Part shown: in pieces, positions 32,736-42,582 of the stretch
How positions within the stretch are numbered: position 1 is the stretch's first letter
How the letters are laid out: each line of letters starts with the position of its first letter
Origin: Halomonas sp. ML-15
GTDB lineage: Bacteria > Pseudomonadota > Gammaproteobacteria > Pseudomonadales > Halomonadaceae
Reading direction: 5' to 3'
Assembly (NCBI RefSeq): GCF_014779595.1
Contig: NZ_JACXZT010000017.1
Location: forward strand, 55,778 to 119,777
Length of the DNA: 64,000 nucleotides
The notes under the pieces: generated by a model
What the model saw: the letters and a program-made list of their open reading frames with translations, nothing else
Database searches by the model: none
What the model was told of the DNA's origin: nothing
Program-made: the position numbers and the translations under genes

Positions 32736-33473
32736 ATGCAAGAGCACGACGTGTCGCGTCCCATTCTTGAGGCCAGTCCACGCCAGCAACTCGCCGCCGC
32801 CTTTCGCTGGCTGGCCCGCCTGGATATGCACGAGGCCACCGCCAATCACTGCAGCCTGGCGCTAGACGAGCGACGTTTCCTGATCAATCCGCTCGGCTAT
32901 CACTTCTCTGAACTGCGCGCCAGCGATCTGCTCGAGGTGGACCGCCATGGCCAAGCGCCTGCAGGCATCGATCCCACCGCCTGGGCGATCCATGGTGCCA
33001 TGCACCGCCAGGGTGCACATATTGGCTGCATCCTGCACAGCCACTCGCCCTACGCCACCGCGCTGGCCTGCCTGAAAGAGCCCCATCTGCCGCCGGTGGA
33101 GCAGAACAGCATGCGCTTCTTCGAGCGTCTCTACGTCGATCAAGGCTTCGACGGCATGGGCCTGGCCGACGAGGCCGAACGCCTCGGCGGGCTGGCCAAC
33201 CGTGCCTCGGTACTACTGCTCGGCAATCATGGCGTGGTGACCACCGGCGCCGATGTCGCCGAGGCCTTCGATCGCCTCTACTACTTCGAGCGTGCCTGCC
33301 GTACCTATCTGATCGCCCGTGCCAGCCATCTGCCGCTCAAGCCGGTCAGCGACGAGGTGGCGCGCAAGACGGCAGCTCAGTGGGACGACTACATGGCCCA
33401 GGGAGCGGCCCAGCAACACTTCGCCGCGCTGCTGCGCATTCTCGACCGCGACGCCCCCGACTATCGCCACTGA
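32736..33473 (+). CDS. Class II aldolase/adducin family protein
   Basis: A 245-residue zinc-dependent class II aldolase-type protein. NHCSLAL, then ILHSHSPYATALACL provide metal-binding His residues, and LGNHGVVTTGADVAEAF the third. Family members are sugar-phosphate aldolases, epimerases or decarboxylases. Its presence in a Rieske-GMC-ALDH operon suggests that the substrate carries a hydroxy or polyol chain that is cleaved after demethylation. The stop overlaps the start of the regulator. Confidence 0.87.
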   Translation: MQEHDVSRPILEASPRQQLAAAFRWLARLDMHEATANHCSLALDERRFLINPLGYHFSELRASDLLEVDRHGQAPAGIDPTAWAIHGAMHRQGAHIGCILHSHSPYATALACLKEPHLPPVEQNSMRFFERLYVDQGFDGMGLADEAERLGGLANRASVLLLGNHGVVTTGADVAEAFDRLYYFERACRTYLIARASHLPLKPVSDEVARKTAAQWDDYMAQGAAQQHFAALLRILDRDAPDYRH

Positions 33474-34501
33474 TGCGCACACTCGACCTATCCGATGGCG
33501 CCACATCACCGCCGCCCTACCGGCTCAAGCTGATGCTGATGCCGGCGTTCTCCTTCGCCGGACTGGGGACCATTCTGGATAGCCTGTTCATCGTCAACTG
33601 GCTGGCTCAGGAAGCGCGCTTCGAGTGGCAACTGCTGGGCCTGGAGGAGAGCGTCACGGCCTCCAACGGCACACCGCTGGCGGTAGAGAGTGAGTGGCCG
33701 GCACCGCATGCGCTGGACGAAGTATGGGTGCTGGCCAGTTTCGCCACCAAGCGCTATCGCGACGACACGCGCCTGGCCATGTGGCTGCGCCACTGTGCGG
33801 CCGCGGGTGCCAACCTCGGCGGCATCGAGGTTGGCAGCGATATGCTCGCCGCCGCTGGGGTCATGCAGGGCCATCGCGTCGCGATGCATTGGGACAATCG
33901 CGAAGGCTTCAGCGAGCGCTATCCACAACTAGAAACCAGCAGCGAGCTCTACTGTCTCGATCACGACCGACTGAGTTGTGCCGGGGGCACTGCCATCGTC
34001 GACCTGATGTTCGCCTGGTTGGCTCGCCATGTGGAACCGCCTCTACTCGAGGAGCTGCGCAACCATCTCCTCGAGCGTCGCCAGCGCGACGGCGCCCGCC
34101 AGCAGCTGGCCGCCGACCCGCTCCACCATATCGAGACGTCGGCCCAGATTCGCCGCGTACTCCGCCATATGCGCCGCCACATCGAAACACCGCTGAGCAC
34201 GGCCGATCTGGCCAATCATGCCGGTCTTTCGCCGCGTCAGCTGGAGCGTCGCTTCAAGCAGGAGTTGGGGGTGACACCGATTCGCTACTATCTGTGGCTG
34301 CGCATTAACCGTGCCCACCGTCTTCTGCAGCAGACAGAACTCAGCGTGGCCGCCGTCGCCAGCGCCGCCGGCTTCGCATCCCTGGAGCATTTCTCACGCA
34401 GCTATCGACGTTTTTTCGGCTGCGCGCCCAGTGCCGATCGCCTGCAGTCACCCGAGGCACCGGTGCTGCCGCTGCGCTACCTGCCCTACCGTCGTCGCTG
34501 A
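33473..34501 (+). CDS. GlxA-like AraC-family regulator
   Basis: A 342-residue regulator with an N-terminal DJ-1/PfpI-like domain (about 15-200) and a C-terminal AraC double HTH (about 240-325: LSTADLANHAGLSPRQLERRF and a second helix pair). This layout is that of GbdR and CdhR, activators of glycine-betaine and carnitine catabolism in Pseudomonas. Its ATG overlaps the aldolase stop (TGATG), so it is the last gene of the operon it probably controls. This family resemblance supports a quaternary-amine role; ligand is inference. Confidence 0.9.
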   Translation: MRTLDLSDGATSPPPYRLKLMLMPAFSFAGLGTILDSLFIVNWLAQEARFEWQLLGLEESVTASNGTPLAVESEWPAPHALDEVWVLASFATKRYRDDTRLAMWLRHCAAAGANLGGIEVGSDMLAAAGVMQGHRVAMHWDNREGFSERYPQLETSSELYCLDHDRLSCAGGTAIVDLMFAWLARHVEPPLLEELRNHLLERRQRDGARQQLAADPLHHIETSAQIRRVLRHMRRHIETPLSTADLANHAGLSPRQLERRFKQELGVTPIRYYLWLRINRAHRLLQQTELSVAAVASAAGFASLEHFSRSYRRFFGCAPSADRLQSPEAPVLPLRYLPYRRR

Positions 34502-34626
34502 GCCACAGCCTCTACCAACGGACGGTTTTTAGGCGCGGCTATTCCTTGGGGACGCTTGAGCCTTCTCGACAATTTACCTAGGATGCTAACTTTCCCTTCA
34601 CGCGAGGTCGCTCGCTCAGGATACCC

Positions 34627-36000
34627 ATGCCCCGCCAGGATGCGCCGCCCGCCGCCACTCGCCACGATTCGCCCTCGCTGCGTCAGGTGATTGCCGGGGT
34701 CGCTATCCTCGCCGGACTGATCTGGCAGATCCTGCTGTTTACCGGCGCGGCCGTGACGTCGCTGCCGGTGGGCTATCTGCTGTGGTGCTCGGTCGTGCTG
34801 CTATGGCGCGACATCCCCACCCGCTCACGGCGCCAGGCCGGGGTGCTGATCGCACTGGGAGCCGGCATGCTGCTGGTTGCCCGGCTGGGATACGCCACCG
34901 AGGTGGACTGGCCATGGATCCTGGACGGTAATACCTACGTGGTGGCGATGCTGGTGGGCGTGAGCTTCATCAGCCTGATCGGCAGCCAAAGCCCCAGTCG
35001 TACCGGCACCCGCCTGACCGGTTGGCGTGGCGTGCTCAGCACCTGGTTCAGCGTTCACCTGCTCGGATCGATCCTCAATCTTTCCACGGTATTCATGGTG
35101 GGTGACCGACTGCGCGGCCTCAATCCGCCGGCTACCCAGCCAGCCAGCGCCCCACTTAGCCCGCCTCAGATACTGGCCCTCAATCGCGGGCTCTCCAGCG
35201 CGGCATTCTGGTCGCCGTTCTTCGCTTCGATGGGTGTGGTGATGAGCCTGGCGCCGCAGATGAATTTCCTGTGGATCCTCGCTTTCGGCCTGCCGCTGGG
35301 GGTGCTCTCAGGCCTGTTCACCAGCATGGAGCTGAATCGCCGATTTGACCTCTCCACCACCCCCGGCTTTGCCATGTCGCCGGCCAACCTGCTGATGCCG
35401 GTGGCCATGGCGAGCCTGGTGATGCTGTTCCACTATGGCCTGACGCCGGGGCTGTCGATCGTCAGCATCATCACTTTCCTGCTGCCGGCCGCGGCGCTGG
35501 CGACCAACCTGCCCCAGGGGCTGCGCTGGACTCGGCGACGCATCGTCGAGCATACCCGCCGCCGACTGCCAAGCATGCGCGGCGAGATCTCGCTATTCCT
35601 CGCCGCGGGTCTATTCACCCAGGGACTGTCGACGCTGATCGCCGCCGTAACCGGGGGCAATTGGGTGCTGTTCGAGCACTTCGGCGCCACCCAGGCCATG
35701 TTGAGCTATGCAGCGATCGTGGCCAGTGCCATCGCCGGCCTGCACCCGATCATCGGCGTCTCGACGCTGGCGTCGATGCTCGACCTCGAGGGCAATCGCT
35801 ATACGCTGCTGGCGTTCGTGGCGCTGGCCTCCTGGGGGGTGGGTACCGCGGTAGGGCCGCTGTCGGGGATCAATCTCTCGCTGCAGGGGCGCTATGGCGT
35901 CAGCGGCTACCGCACCATGCGCCTCAACGCCCCCTATGCCGCCGTGATGTCACTAGCAGTGCTGGCAGGCATACTGCTGCTGGACCATCTCTTGCCGTGA
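34627..36000 (+). CDS. Polytopic inner-membrane protein of unknown function
   Basis: A 457-residue very hydrophobic protein with about 10-12 predicted membrane helices and a short polar N-terminus (1-20). Helices are clear at about 21-42, 48-60, 70-90 and 100-120, with a cytoplasmic basic loop at about 300-320 (RWTRRRIVEHTRRRLP). The layout, with two similar halves, resembles ion-transporter-superfamily carriers, but I do not recognise a specific family. It is 125 bp downstream of the AraC gene and could be separate. No signature gives a substrate. Confidence 0.75.
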   Translation: MPRQDAPPAATRHDSPSLRQVIAGVAILAGLIWQILLFTGAAVTSLPVGYLLWCSVVLLWRDIPTRSRRQAGVLIALGAGMLLVARLGYATEVDWPWILDGNTYVVAMLVGVSFISLIGSQSPSRTGTRLTGWRGVLSTWFSVHLLGSILNLSTVFMVGDRLRGLNPPATQPASAPLSPPQILALNRGLSSAAFWSPFFASMGVVMSLAPQMNFLWILAFGLPLGVLSGLFTSMELNRRFDLSTTPGFAMSPANLLMPVAMASLVMLFHYGLTPGLSIVSIITFLLPAAALATNLPQGLRWTRRRIVEHTRRRLPSMRGEISLFLAAGLFTQGLSTLIAAVTGGNWVLFEHFGATQAMLSYAAIVASAIAGLHPIIGVSTLASMLDLEGNRYTLLAFVALASWGVGTAVGPLSGINLSLQGRYGVSGYRTMRLNAPYAAVMSLAVLAGILLLDHLLP

Positions 36001-36516
36001 TCAATCCGACGCGCGGGCAAAATAGCGATGGCCGCACTTATGGCAGGGCTCGATACGGGTCACCGTCTCCAGCGTCACCACGGCGTCGCAGTGCACGCAG
36101 GCCATGAGCCCCGGCGCGGCAATCTCGCCTTCGCAGTAGTCGGCCTGGGCCGCCTCGAGATCATCTTCGAGGCGCTCGCGGTCGACGACACTGCGGTCGG
36201 CCACCGACAGCAGCGCCTCACTGACCTTGCGCGACAGCATTGCCAGATCGATGCCCAGCCAGTTGGCCACGCTGTTGCCACCGGCAGCGAGATAGCGACG
36301 CATGTCCTTGAGGTCACGCTCGACCCAGGCGCGCAGCAGCGACAGCTCATCCTTGGTGAACTCCTCGAGCTCGGCCTCGAACTCCACCGCCTCATCGAGA
36401 TCTTTCTGCAGCGCCTCCCATGACAGCTCGTCGGCGCCCTCCTGGAGTCGTGCCAGCATGCGTTCGTACCCTTCGCGCAGGCGATGCTCCTGGGAAGTCT
36501 TATTGTGATCGCTCAT
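36001..36516 (-). CDS. YbeL-like zinc-ribbon protein
   Basis: A 171-residue small soluble protein of the DUF1451 (YbeL) type. A long helical N-terminal part (REGYERMLARLQEGADELSW, then acidic helices) precedes a C-terminal zinc ribbon with CVHC and CHKC pairs. Function in the family is unknown. The ATG at 36516 is preferred; the longer open frame upstream enters the O-antigen ligase gene. It overlaps the ligase stop by 17 bp. Confidence 0.85.
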   Translation of the reverse strand: MSDHNKTSQEHRLREGYERMLARLQEGADELSWEALQKDLDEAVEFEAELEEFTKDELSLLRAWVERDLKDMRRYLAAGGNSVANWLGIDLAMLSRKVSEALLSVADRSVVDRERLEDDLEAAQADYCEGEIAAPGLMACVHCDAVVTLETVTRIEPCHKCGHRYFARASD

Positions 36517-37876
36517 GATCTGCTCCTTGAACGCGGACGAATGAACTGTCTTCATCATCCTCAATATTAGCGCTTGGATGCAAACCGCACGAGCCAAGAT
36601 GCGCGGATTGCAGTGCCTCCTCACGGGCGCGCAAAGCCGCCCAGCAGACCACACAAAGCCCCAAGTAGCCGCTCAACCCTCGCAGGTCGCGCAACATCGA
36701 TTGGGTCAGGCCAAAGGTGAAAAATGCCAAGGGCACCATCATGCCGGCCACGGCCAGCAACTGCAGGTCGGTTCGCCGCCCTGCTCGCCGCAACTTTTTC
36801 CAGAAAAGGCCGAAGGGAATGACGTAGAGCAATAGCAGGCTCGCAACACCTAACAGGCCTCGTCTGGCTGCCGTGTCAATGGCTTCGTTGTGCAGCTGCA
36901 CGTGGATGATGACCCTATCGTAGACCCTGCCGGCTTCGGCCAGCTCCCTCAAACCCAGCTCGGTATGCCGCTCACCGTAGCCGAACAGCGGCTTCTCACT
37001 GACCATGATCGCACCGGCTCGCCACAGCTCCAGCCGCATGCCGAGCGAGTTGCCGGCACGCCCCTGTTGCCAATAGCGATGCGCGTCCTCGGAGATGTGT
37101 CCTAGACGCTCTCCGACCCCGCTCTGCGGCAGTATCGCCACCGCCAGCACCACCACGGTGAGACAACCGGCCCCGAGCCGTAAATAGCGCCTCGGCAGCA
37201 GATCACGCGCCGCGCGATACACCAGCAGCATCACAAAGGGGAGCGCGACCCACCCGCCCCGAGTGCCCGACAGCAGTGATGCCAGCAGACCGAATACGGC
37301 CGCCAGCATTGCCAGTACCATCAAGATCGCATAGTGAAACGAGCGGTGACGCCAGCACCAAAGCACGGCCAGCGCTGCCAACGAGCCAAGCAGCAGCGAG
37401 AGGTTACCAAAGGGAATGGCATTGATGCCGTTGCTGGCGCGCTCGAGCCCGAGCAGAAAGCGCTCATAGAGTGCCACAGCACCCACGCCCAAAGCGCCCA
37501 CACCTACGCCCCACCACAGCATGCGCGGATTGGGTGGATAACAGCGCAATCCCACCAACAGCAACGCCGCCAGCAGCGGCCACAGGGGAAGCAGGCGTGG
37601 CCCGGCGCCATGCACCATTGGCCAGTGGCCGGAACGCCAGACATCGGCGAGCCAGATAACGCCGTATACGATCAGTGCCAAACAGAACCAGGCGTCGTCC
37701 CGATCCAAGCGCTGGTACTGGCTGCCACGAGCCGTCGCCGCAGCCACCCCCAATACCCCGAGGCCGGCAACTGCCACCCAGCGGTAGGCATCGGGAATCA
37801 ACACCAATAAGGCGATGAAAGCCAACACCAATAAGCTGTTGGCACTCCCAATGGCACGTTCCAGCATCAGCGACAT
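36500..37876 (-). CDS. O-antigen ligase-like (WaaL/Wzy_C) membrane protein
   Basis: A 458-residue polytopic protein with about 11-12 membrane helices and one large periplasmic loop (about 265-355) carrying GYGERHTELG and HVQLHNEAIDTAARRGLLG, the pattern of the O-antigen ligase superfamily. WaaL attaches undecaprenyl-linked O-antigen to lipid A-core; relatives transfer glycans to proteins. The start at 37876 (MSLMLERA) is likely, though the frame is open to 37951. It sits downstream of kinase A in the lasso locus and may serve the polysaccharide genes beyond 52.6 kb. A link to lasso-peptide glycosylation is speculation. Confidence 0.83.
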   Translation of the reverse strand: MSLMLERAIGSANSLLVLAFIALLVLIPDAYRWVAVAGLGVLGVAAATARGSQYQRLDRDDAWFCLALIVYGVIWLADVWRSGHWPMVHGAGPRLLPLWPLLAALLLVGLRCYPPNPRMLWWGVGVGALGVGAVALYERFLLGLERASNGINAIPFGNLSLLLGSLAALAVLWCWRHRSFHYAILMVLAMLAAVFGLLASLLSGTRGGWVALPFVMLLVYRAARDLLPRRYLRLGAGCLTVVVLAVAILPQSGVGERLGHISEDAHRYWQQGRAGNSLGMRLELWRAGAIMVSEKPLFGYGERHTELGLRELAEAGRVYDRVIIHVQLHNEAIDTAARRGLLGVASLLLLYVIPFGLFWKKLRRAGRRTDLQLLAVAGMMVPLAFFTFGLTQSMLRDLRGLSGYLGLCVVCWAALRAREEALQSAHLGSCGLHPSANIEDDEDSSFVRVQGADHERSQ

Positions 37877-38045
37877 GTCGATCCAATAGCGTCGGGGCGT
37901 TTCAGCATCAACCTCCAGGCAAGCAGTACAACTTCCTTCAGCACTCGCCAAGCACTCTGCCCGGCGCCCCTACCACTGCAATCTGTTCCAAGAGCAACGC
38001 AAGCGCCATCTTGTCGCGGTACTGCCAGATTGGCAATCGGCCGGC

Positions 38046-38996
38046 TCAGCCGCCCAGGTCTCGAACGATGGCAGCATGCACATCCCCGAGACGGTCAAAG
38101 CCATCTGGGTAGCGCAGGAGCCTAACCGGCACTGCGCGCGCCACGCGAACCAAATGGTTGAAGCGCTCCCGCTGAATGGGCATGGCCTCGAGCAAATGGT
38201 TGAGGAAAGAGAGCTTGGCGAGCTCTGCCACTGCCCTGGCAGGCGGCAATGTCTCGATGGAGGGAGGCTCGCCACCACCTCGAGCAAGCAGATAAATTGC
38301 ACCAACGGGAAGCGTATCGGGATGAAAGCAACCAAGATCGTCCACTGGCACGCTCAGCTTGGTAAATCCCGGATGAAAGCGAGGATACGGCTTGTTGTTG
38401 CCCTTCGCAAAACGCTGCAGCTGCTCTGGGGTCAACTTGACCTGAGGAAAGGCCGAACGGCACGTGACGCCATTCTCCTGTACTTCAATGGCGGCAATAT
38501 CGTCTGCGATCAAGGGAAAGCCCGAGGTCACCATTGAGGTCACCATACTACTCTTACCGGCTCCCTTGTGCCCTAACACCAGCACGGCACGCCCGCCAAC
38601 GGCCAAGGCGCCAGCGTGGAGTGCGATAACACCCTGCTGCTCCAGATAGCACGCCATCACGTGCCCCAGCAGCAAGACATCCACCATGTAAGCCAACGAC
38701 GCATCCGCCAAACGACACTCGATCTCGCCCTGACACATGATGAAGTCGGCAACCTGCGGGAAACGCATCAGCCATGTCGCTGCATGGATCTCGAATAGCT
38801 GTACGGCGGGTTCACCTTGCGCGTTCAGGCTAGGGCTGAGGTACAGCGTCTTGCCCGTCGCTGCCAGGGGCTCGGCTTCGCGGCAGGTGAAGACAAGCTC
38901 AGCGGCAGTATCCTGCGAAGCATTCGCCATCGGCGTGGACAACTCGCTATCTGACAGCGTTTCATAGCCGAATAAACGGAATCTTGGCACCACCAT
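38046..38996 (-). CDS. HPr-kinase-like lasso peptide kinase A
   Basis: A 316-residue HprK-related P-loop enzyme. The Walker A loop is GHKGAGKSS (residues 142-150), preceded by IALHAGALAV and followed by FPLIADDIAAIE with the acidic pair of the HprK catalytic region. The N-terminal part (about 1-120) is not a PTS HPr-kinase domain. Similar enzymes (PadeK, ThcoK) phosphorylate the C-terminal Ser of lasso precursors. It lies 51 bp downstream of the exporter gene. The precursors at 47233, 48804 and 51318 all end in Ser and are candidate substrates. Confidence 0.8.
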   Translation of the reverse strand: MVVPRFRLFGYETLSDSELSTPMANASQDTAAELVFTCREAEPLAATGKTLYLSPSLNAQGEPAVQLFEIHAATWLMRFPQVADFIMCQGEIECRLADASLAYMVDVLLLGHVMACYLEQQGVIALHAGALAVGGRAVLVLGHKGAGKSSMVTSMVTSGFPLIADDIAAIEVQENGVTCRSAFPQVKLTPEQLQRFAKGNNKPYPRFHPGFTKLSVPVDDLGCFHPDTLPVGAIYLLARGGGEPPSIETLPPARAVAELAKLSFLNHLLEAMPIQRERFNHLVRVARAVPVRLLRYPDGFDRLGDVHAAIVRDLGG

Positions 38997-39047
38997 CTCC
39001 CAAGCAGGGTCTGAACAAGGTTTGCGCAGCTAAGCCCCAGGCGGAGC

Positions 39048-40868
39048 CTAGGCCTCTACTTCCCGATAGTGGTGCGCTTGACGCCTGAAAAGTTCGCAGT
39101 AGATGCCTTCTCGCTTGATCAGTTCATCATGAGTGCCTGACTCACAGATGACCCCCTTATCCATCACATAGATATAATCGGCCATCCTGACAGTCGAGAG
39201 GCGGTGGCTGATCACCAACGCTGCGCGATGATCAATACGCTCTCGGAAATTCTCGAAGAGCTCGAACTCCGCACCGGGATCCAGTGCGCTGGTAGGCTCG
39301 TCGAGGATGATGATATTGGATCGATGCATGAACGCCCTGGCAAGTGCGATCTTCTGCCACTGGCCAATACTCAATTCCTGGCCATCATCGAACATCCTGG
39401 TGAGTGGGGTATCGTACTGACGCTTTAACGTTTCGATAAACGGCGCCGCACCGGCATTGATGGCTGCCGTTCTGACCGCGGGGGTATCCTCAGGCTCGCG
39501 TATATCGCCGAAGCGGATATTGTCACGCACGCTGGTTGCGTAATGCGTATAGTCCTGAAAAATCACACTGAACACGCGGCGATAATCCTCGAGGCCAAAT
39601 TCACGCACATCGATGCCATCCAGCGTGATGCGGCCAGAGCTGGGGTCGTAAAGACGACATAGAAGCTTGATCAGCGAGGTCTTGCCTGAGCCGTTGGCAC
39701 CTACCAGTGCCACGATCTGCCCTGGGCGAATGGTCAAGTCGATATTGTGCAGCACCTGGCTATCGGTGCCAGGATAGCAGAATCCCACGTTCTCGAAACG
39801 CACGCCTTCACGGGGCGAGGCGGGCACCTCGCGCGGCTCCTCTGGCTCGGCGATGGCAGGCCGAATATCCAGAAACTCGAATAGCAACCCGACGTAGAGA
39901 TGGTCCTCGTAGAGCTTGGAAAGCTGCTGAACCAACTCCTGCCCCATGGATTGAGCACGCTGAAAAATCAGCAGGAACAGCACCAGGTCGCCAACGCTGT
40001 TGCGCCCTTCCGCGGTTTGCCAGGCAAGAAAGCCCAGCGAACCGAAAAAGGCCACCGAAGCGATACTGGCCACGACCATCTCGACGCTGGTACGACGCTT
40101 GGTAATCGCAAGCTTCTCACCACGAATGGTGCTACGCAGCTTGGAGTACTGGTCGCGAAGGTAATCGCCCAACTGGTTGAGTCGCAGCTCCTTGGCGTTG
40201 ATATCGGACGTCATCAGCCAATCGAGGTACGCCGCGCGACGCTCCATCTGGGTACGCCGCCGCTGCCACTCGTACAGGTAGCGGGTAAAGTAGATCCGCA
40301 CCAGCAAGGCCGGTACGATCGCGATCAACAACACCGGCAGCAACAACCAGTTGATGGTCATGATCAGCACCACCACGGCCGCCAGCATCAGGCTGTTCTT
40401 GCCCAGCATCATCAAATTACTGGCCACCTGGGCCGGACGCTGATTGCCGGACTGGCGCGCTCGCTCCAGCGTATCGTGGTAGAGCGGGCTTTCGTAGAAG
40501 GCAAGATCGGCACGCACGGCGCGCGAGTGCACCTCACGGTCGACGTAATCTGCGACCATCATGCCCTGCGCTTCGCGGGCCAGTCCCGACAGGCTGCGTG
40601 CAGCAATGAACGCGACCGTACTCGCCCCGGTCAATGCGACATAGAGCAACACATTCGACAACCCGCCGGGGTCACTCTCACTGCCCAGCATCTGGGTGAC
40701 AACGTCTACCAACTGCTTGAGGAGATACAGCACCGCCAGACCAAACAACACCTCCAGTGCCATCAGCAAGGTACTGAGCACCGTCCACTTGCGGCTGCTC
40801 TTCCACAGCATGGGCAGAATGCGGCGCAGCGTCAGAACGGGAGCAAGTATCTTATCGGTCTGGATCAT
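39048..40868 (-). CDS. ABC exporter of the lasso locus (McjD-like)
   Basis: A 606-residue half-transporter with fused membrane (about residues 25-340) and ATPase (about 365-595) domains. Walker A is GANGSGKTS, the signature is LSIGQWQKIALARAF and Walker B IIILDEPTSALD; the H-loop is SHRLSTV. No N-terminal C39 peptidase domain is present, as expected when leader cleavage is done by a separate B2 protein. It should export the mature peptides and give self-immunity. It is 22 bp from the nucleotidyltransferase gene. Confidence 0.9.
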   Translation of the reverse strand: MIQTDKILAPVLTLRRILPMLWKSSRKWTVLSTLLMALEVLFGLAVLYLLKQLVDVVTQMLGSESDPGGLSNVLLYVALTGASTVAFIAARSLSGLAREAQGMMVADYVDREVHSRAVRADLAFYESPLYHDTLERARQSGNQRPAQVASNLMMLGKNSLMLAAVVVLIMTINWLLLPVLLIAIVPALLVRIYFTRYLYEWQRRRTQMERRAAYLDWLMTSDINAKELRLNQLGDYLRDQYSKLRSTIRGEKLAITKRRTSVEMVVASIASVAFFGSLGFLAWQTAEGRNSVGDLVLFLLIFQRAQSMGQELVQQLSKLYEDHLYVGLLFEFLDIRPAIAEPEEPREVPASPREGVRFENVGFCYPGTDSQVLHNIDLTIRPGQIVALVGANGSGKTSLIKLLCRLYDPSSGRITLDGIDVREFGLEDYRRVFSVIFQDYTHYATSVRDNIRFGDIREPEDTPAVRTAAINAGAAPFIETLKRQYDTPLTRMFDDGQELSIGQWQKIALARAFMHRSNIIILDEPTSALDPGAEFELFENFRERIDHRAALVISHRLSTVRMADYIYVMDKGVICESGTHDELIKREGIYCELFRRQAHHYREVEA

Positions 40869-40890
40869 GGGTGGCCGCCATCAGACAAGT

Positions 40891-42093
40891 TCATTTATGG
40901 GCGCTTCCAGAAGTCAAGCGAACATAGGATTCGCGAAACGGGCGAGTCACTCGATAAAGCCACTGCCACCCGGGCGGTAACGGCCAACTCTGGTAGTCAG
41001 CATAGCTGGGGCGAAACAGGCGCGTCCATCCCAGTAGTTTCCAGCTCAACCAGCGACGTGCATCGGTTTGCCAACTGAAAGAGAAATCTGGCGTTGCCTT
41101 CTGACGGCGCATGGCGAGCTCGACCTGATGGTCGCCCTGCATGGCCTTCAAGGACATGGTCAGCATCTCCTTACCAGGCTCCGAAAGTGCTTTTCCCTCC
41201 CACAGCTCGGGGTCTGCCAAGGTGTTGAACAGTTCGAGTGAAGCTTCCACGGTGGAGCGGAGATTGCGCCGGTCGGCGCAAGCCATGACCGCCTTGAGAT
41301 CGAAGCTCGGATGCCGCTGGATAGCATCCATATCAACTAGCCAATGCAGGTGAGACCAATAGTGCTTGGTGTGATGCCAGCAGATATAGACGAACAGCTC
41401 CTCCGTGGGCATCACTGAGATATAGTTTTTACCAACGCGCATTGGCTCGGCCGCCGCCAGGACTTGGCGAGAATCATAAATCGAGCCGATGTTGTCGATA
41501 CGCTGGTGAAACTCGATGGCAATCCGGCGCGGCGACACAAGGGTGATGACCTTCTGCACCCGTGAGACGAAAGCCAGACTGTTAGCATCGCCCTTCAGCG
41601 CTTCGGGATCCAACGGGGTATAGCCCTGGCTCAACGCATGGTCGAGCAACTCGGCCATACGCTCACGGGGCACCAGAATGTCGATATCCTGGCAGAAGCG
41701 CATGGCCGGCTCGTCGTAATACCGCGTGGCCAGCGTCGGTCCCTTGAAGAACACGTGCTGAAGTTCGAGTGGGCCCAGCAACTCCTTTACCAGGTCGCGC
41801 AGCGCTGCCGTCACGTTCAGGTTGTATTGCAGAACGCTGAGCGAATGCAGCTTCATGGTTTCCAATCGTTCTACAGACAATGACGGCGGAGACAGCTTGC
41901 GCAGGTGACGATAGACCAGTGGCAGTACGAAACGCTCCTGTGCACGGCGAGTAAACAGCTCCCAATCGGGAATCTCATCGCAAAGTGCCAGTGCGGCGCG
42001 CGCCTGGGCCTCAGTCAGCTCGAGCCTGGCGAGCAGGATCAATAGCCGCAAGCATGGGTCCAACCTAGCTGGCACGCCGAGCGTTACCGTCAT
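40891..42093 (-). CDS. Nucleotidyltransferase-fold protein of the lasso locus
   Basis: A 400-residue protein of the NTP_transf_5 type. The core block is FFKGPTLATRYYDEP followed by RFCQDIDILVP with the metal-binding Asp pair (about residues 130-155). Homologues accompany HPr-like kinases in lasso clusters; in pseudomycoidin biosynthesis such a protein (PsmN) is linked to glycosylation of the phosphorylated C-terminus. It is first in the minus-strand arm and divergent from the CobS-like gene. The role in this strain is inference. Confidence 0.83.
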   Translation of the reverse strand: MTVTLGVPARLDPCLRLLILLARLELTEAQARAALALCDEIPDWELFTRRAQERFVLPLVYRHLRKLSPPSLSVERLETMKLHSLSVLQYNLNVTAALRDLVKELLGPLELQHVFFKGPTLATRYYDEPAMRFCQDIDILVPRERMAELLDHALSQGYTPLDPEALKGDANSLAFVSRVQKVITLVSPRRIAIEFHQRIDNIGSIYDSRQVLAAAEPMRVGKNYISVMPTEELFVYICWHHTKHYWSHLHWLVDMDAIQRHPSFDLKAVMACADRRNLRSTVEASLELFNTLADPELWEGKALSEPGKEMLTMSLKAMQGDHQVELAMRRQKATPDFSFSWQTDARRWLSWKLLGWTRLFRPSYADYQSWPLPPGWQWLYRVTRPFRESYVRLTSGSAHK

Positions 42094-42582
42094 GACGAGC
42101 GTTCCTTACTGACCATGGCGTAAATCTCCATCCACAATGGCTTCTTATCAAAGGCTTACGTTATTTTTCATCATTCCCTGGTACGAATACGCCTCATCTC
42201 ATCACCGCGCCATCTCTAGCGTACTTGAGTATGCCACGGACGCTGTCATGGTGTGGGATGGAAGATCAGCGAGGCCCTCCATACGCCGACTATGTTAACA
42301 GTCTAGTGACAAAATAACAGCCCGCCAGCCATACATAGCCGCCCCACTTCCAATCCTCATACATCCCATCATATGGGGAATCTCGAGCATCGCCGGTTTT
42401 TCAGATGAGAGCAGACCACCCATCCCATCGCCCAGCCGTTAACATAAACACACATTTTGCGCTGTCAGCATTGCCCCCATGTCAGCGCTTCTGCTAGGTT
42501 AGATTCATCATCAACAGAACACCCCGCGTGCCATCGGATGGCACGACGGCCAGGTTCTCCACAAGGAATACCTTGAGCGGCC
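42094..42582. promoter_or_regulatory. Divergent promoter region of the lasso locus
   Basis: A 489-bp gap between the nucleotidyltransferase (minus) and the CobS-like gene (plus). It is AT-richer than the neighbours and must hold the promoters of both arms. I see no gene and no lasso leader motif on either strand in it, and no clear operator. Confidence 0.5.

Noticed and set aside
38046..38996. PTS HPr kinase/phosphorylase HprK (also considered for 50176-51201 and 51564-52601)
   Set aside because: No PTS genes nearby, different N-terminal domains, three copies in one locus, and context of lasso precursors with C-terminal Ser.
42094..42582. Extra precursor gene in the divergent gap
   Set aside because: No frame with YxxPxLxxxGxxxxxT or a comparable leader was found on either strand.
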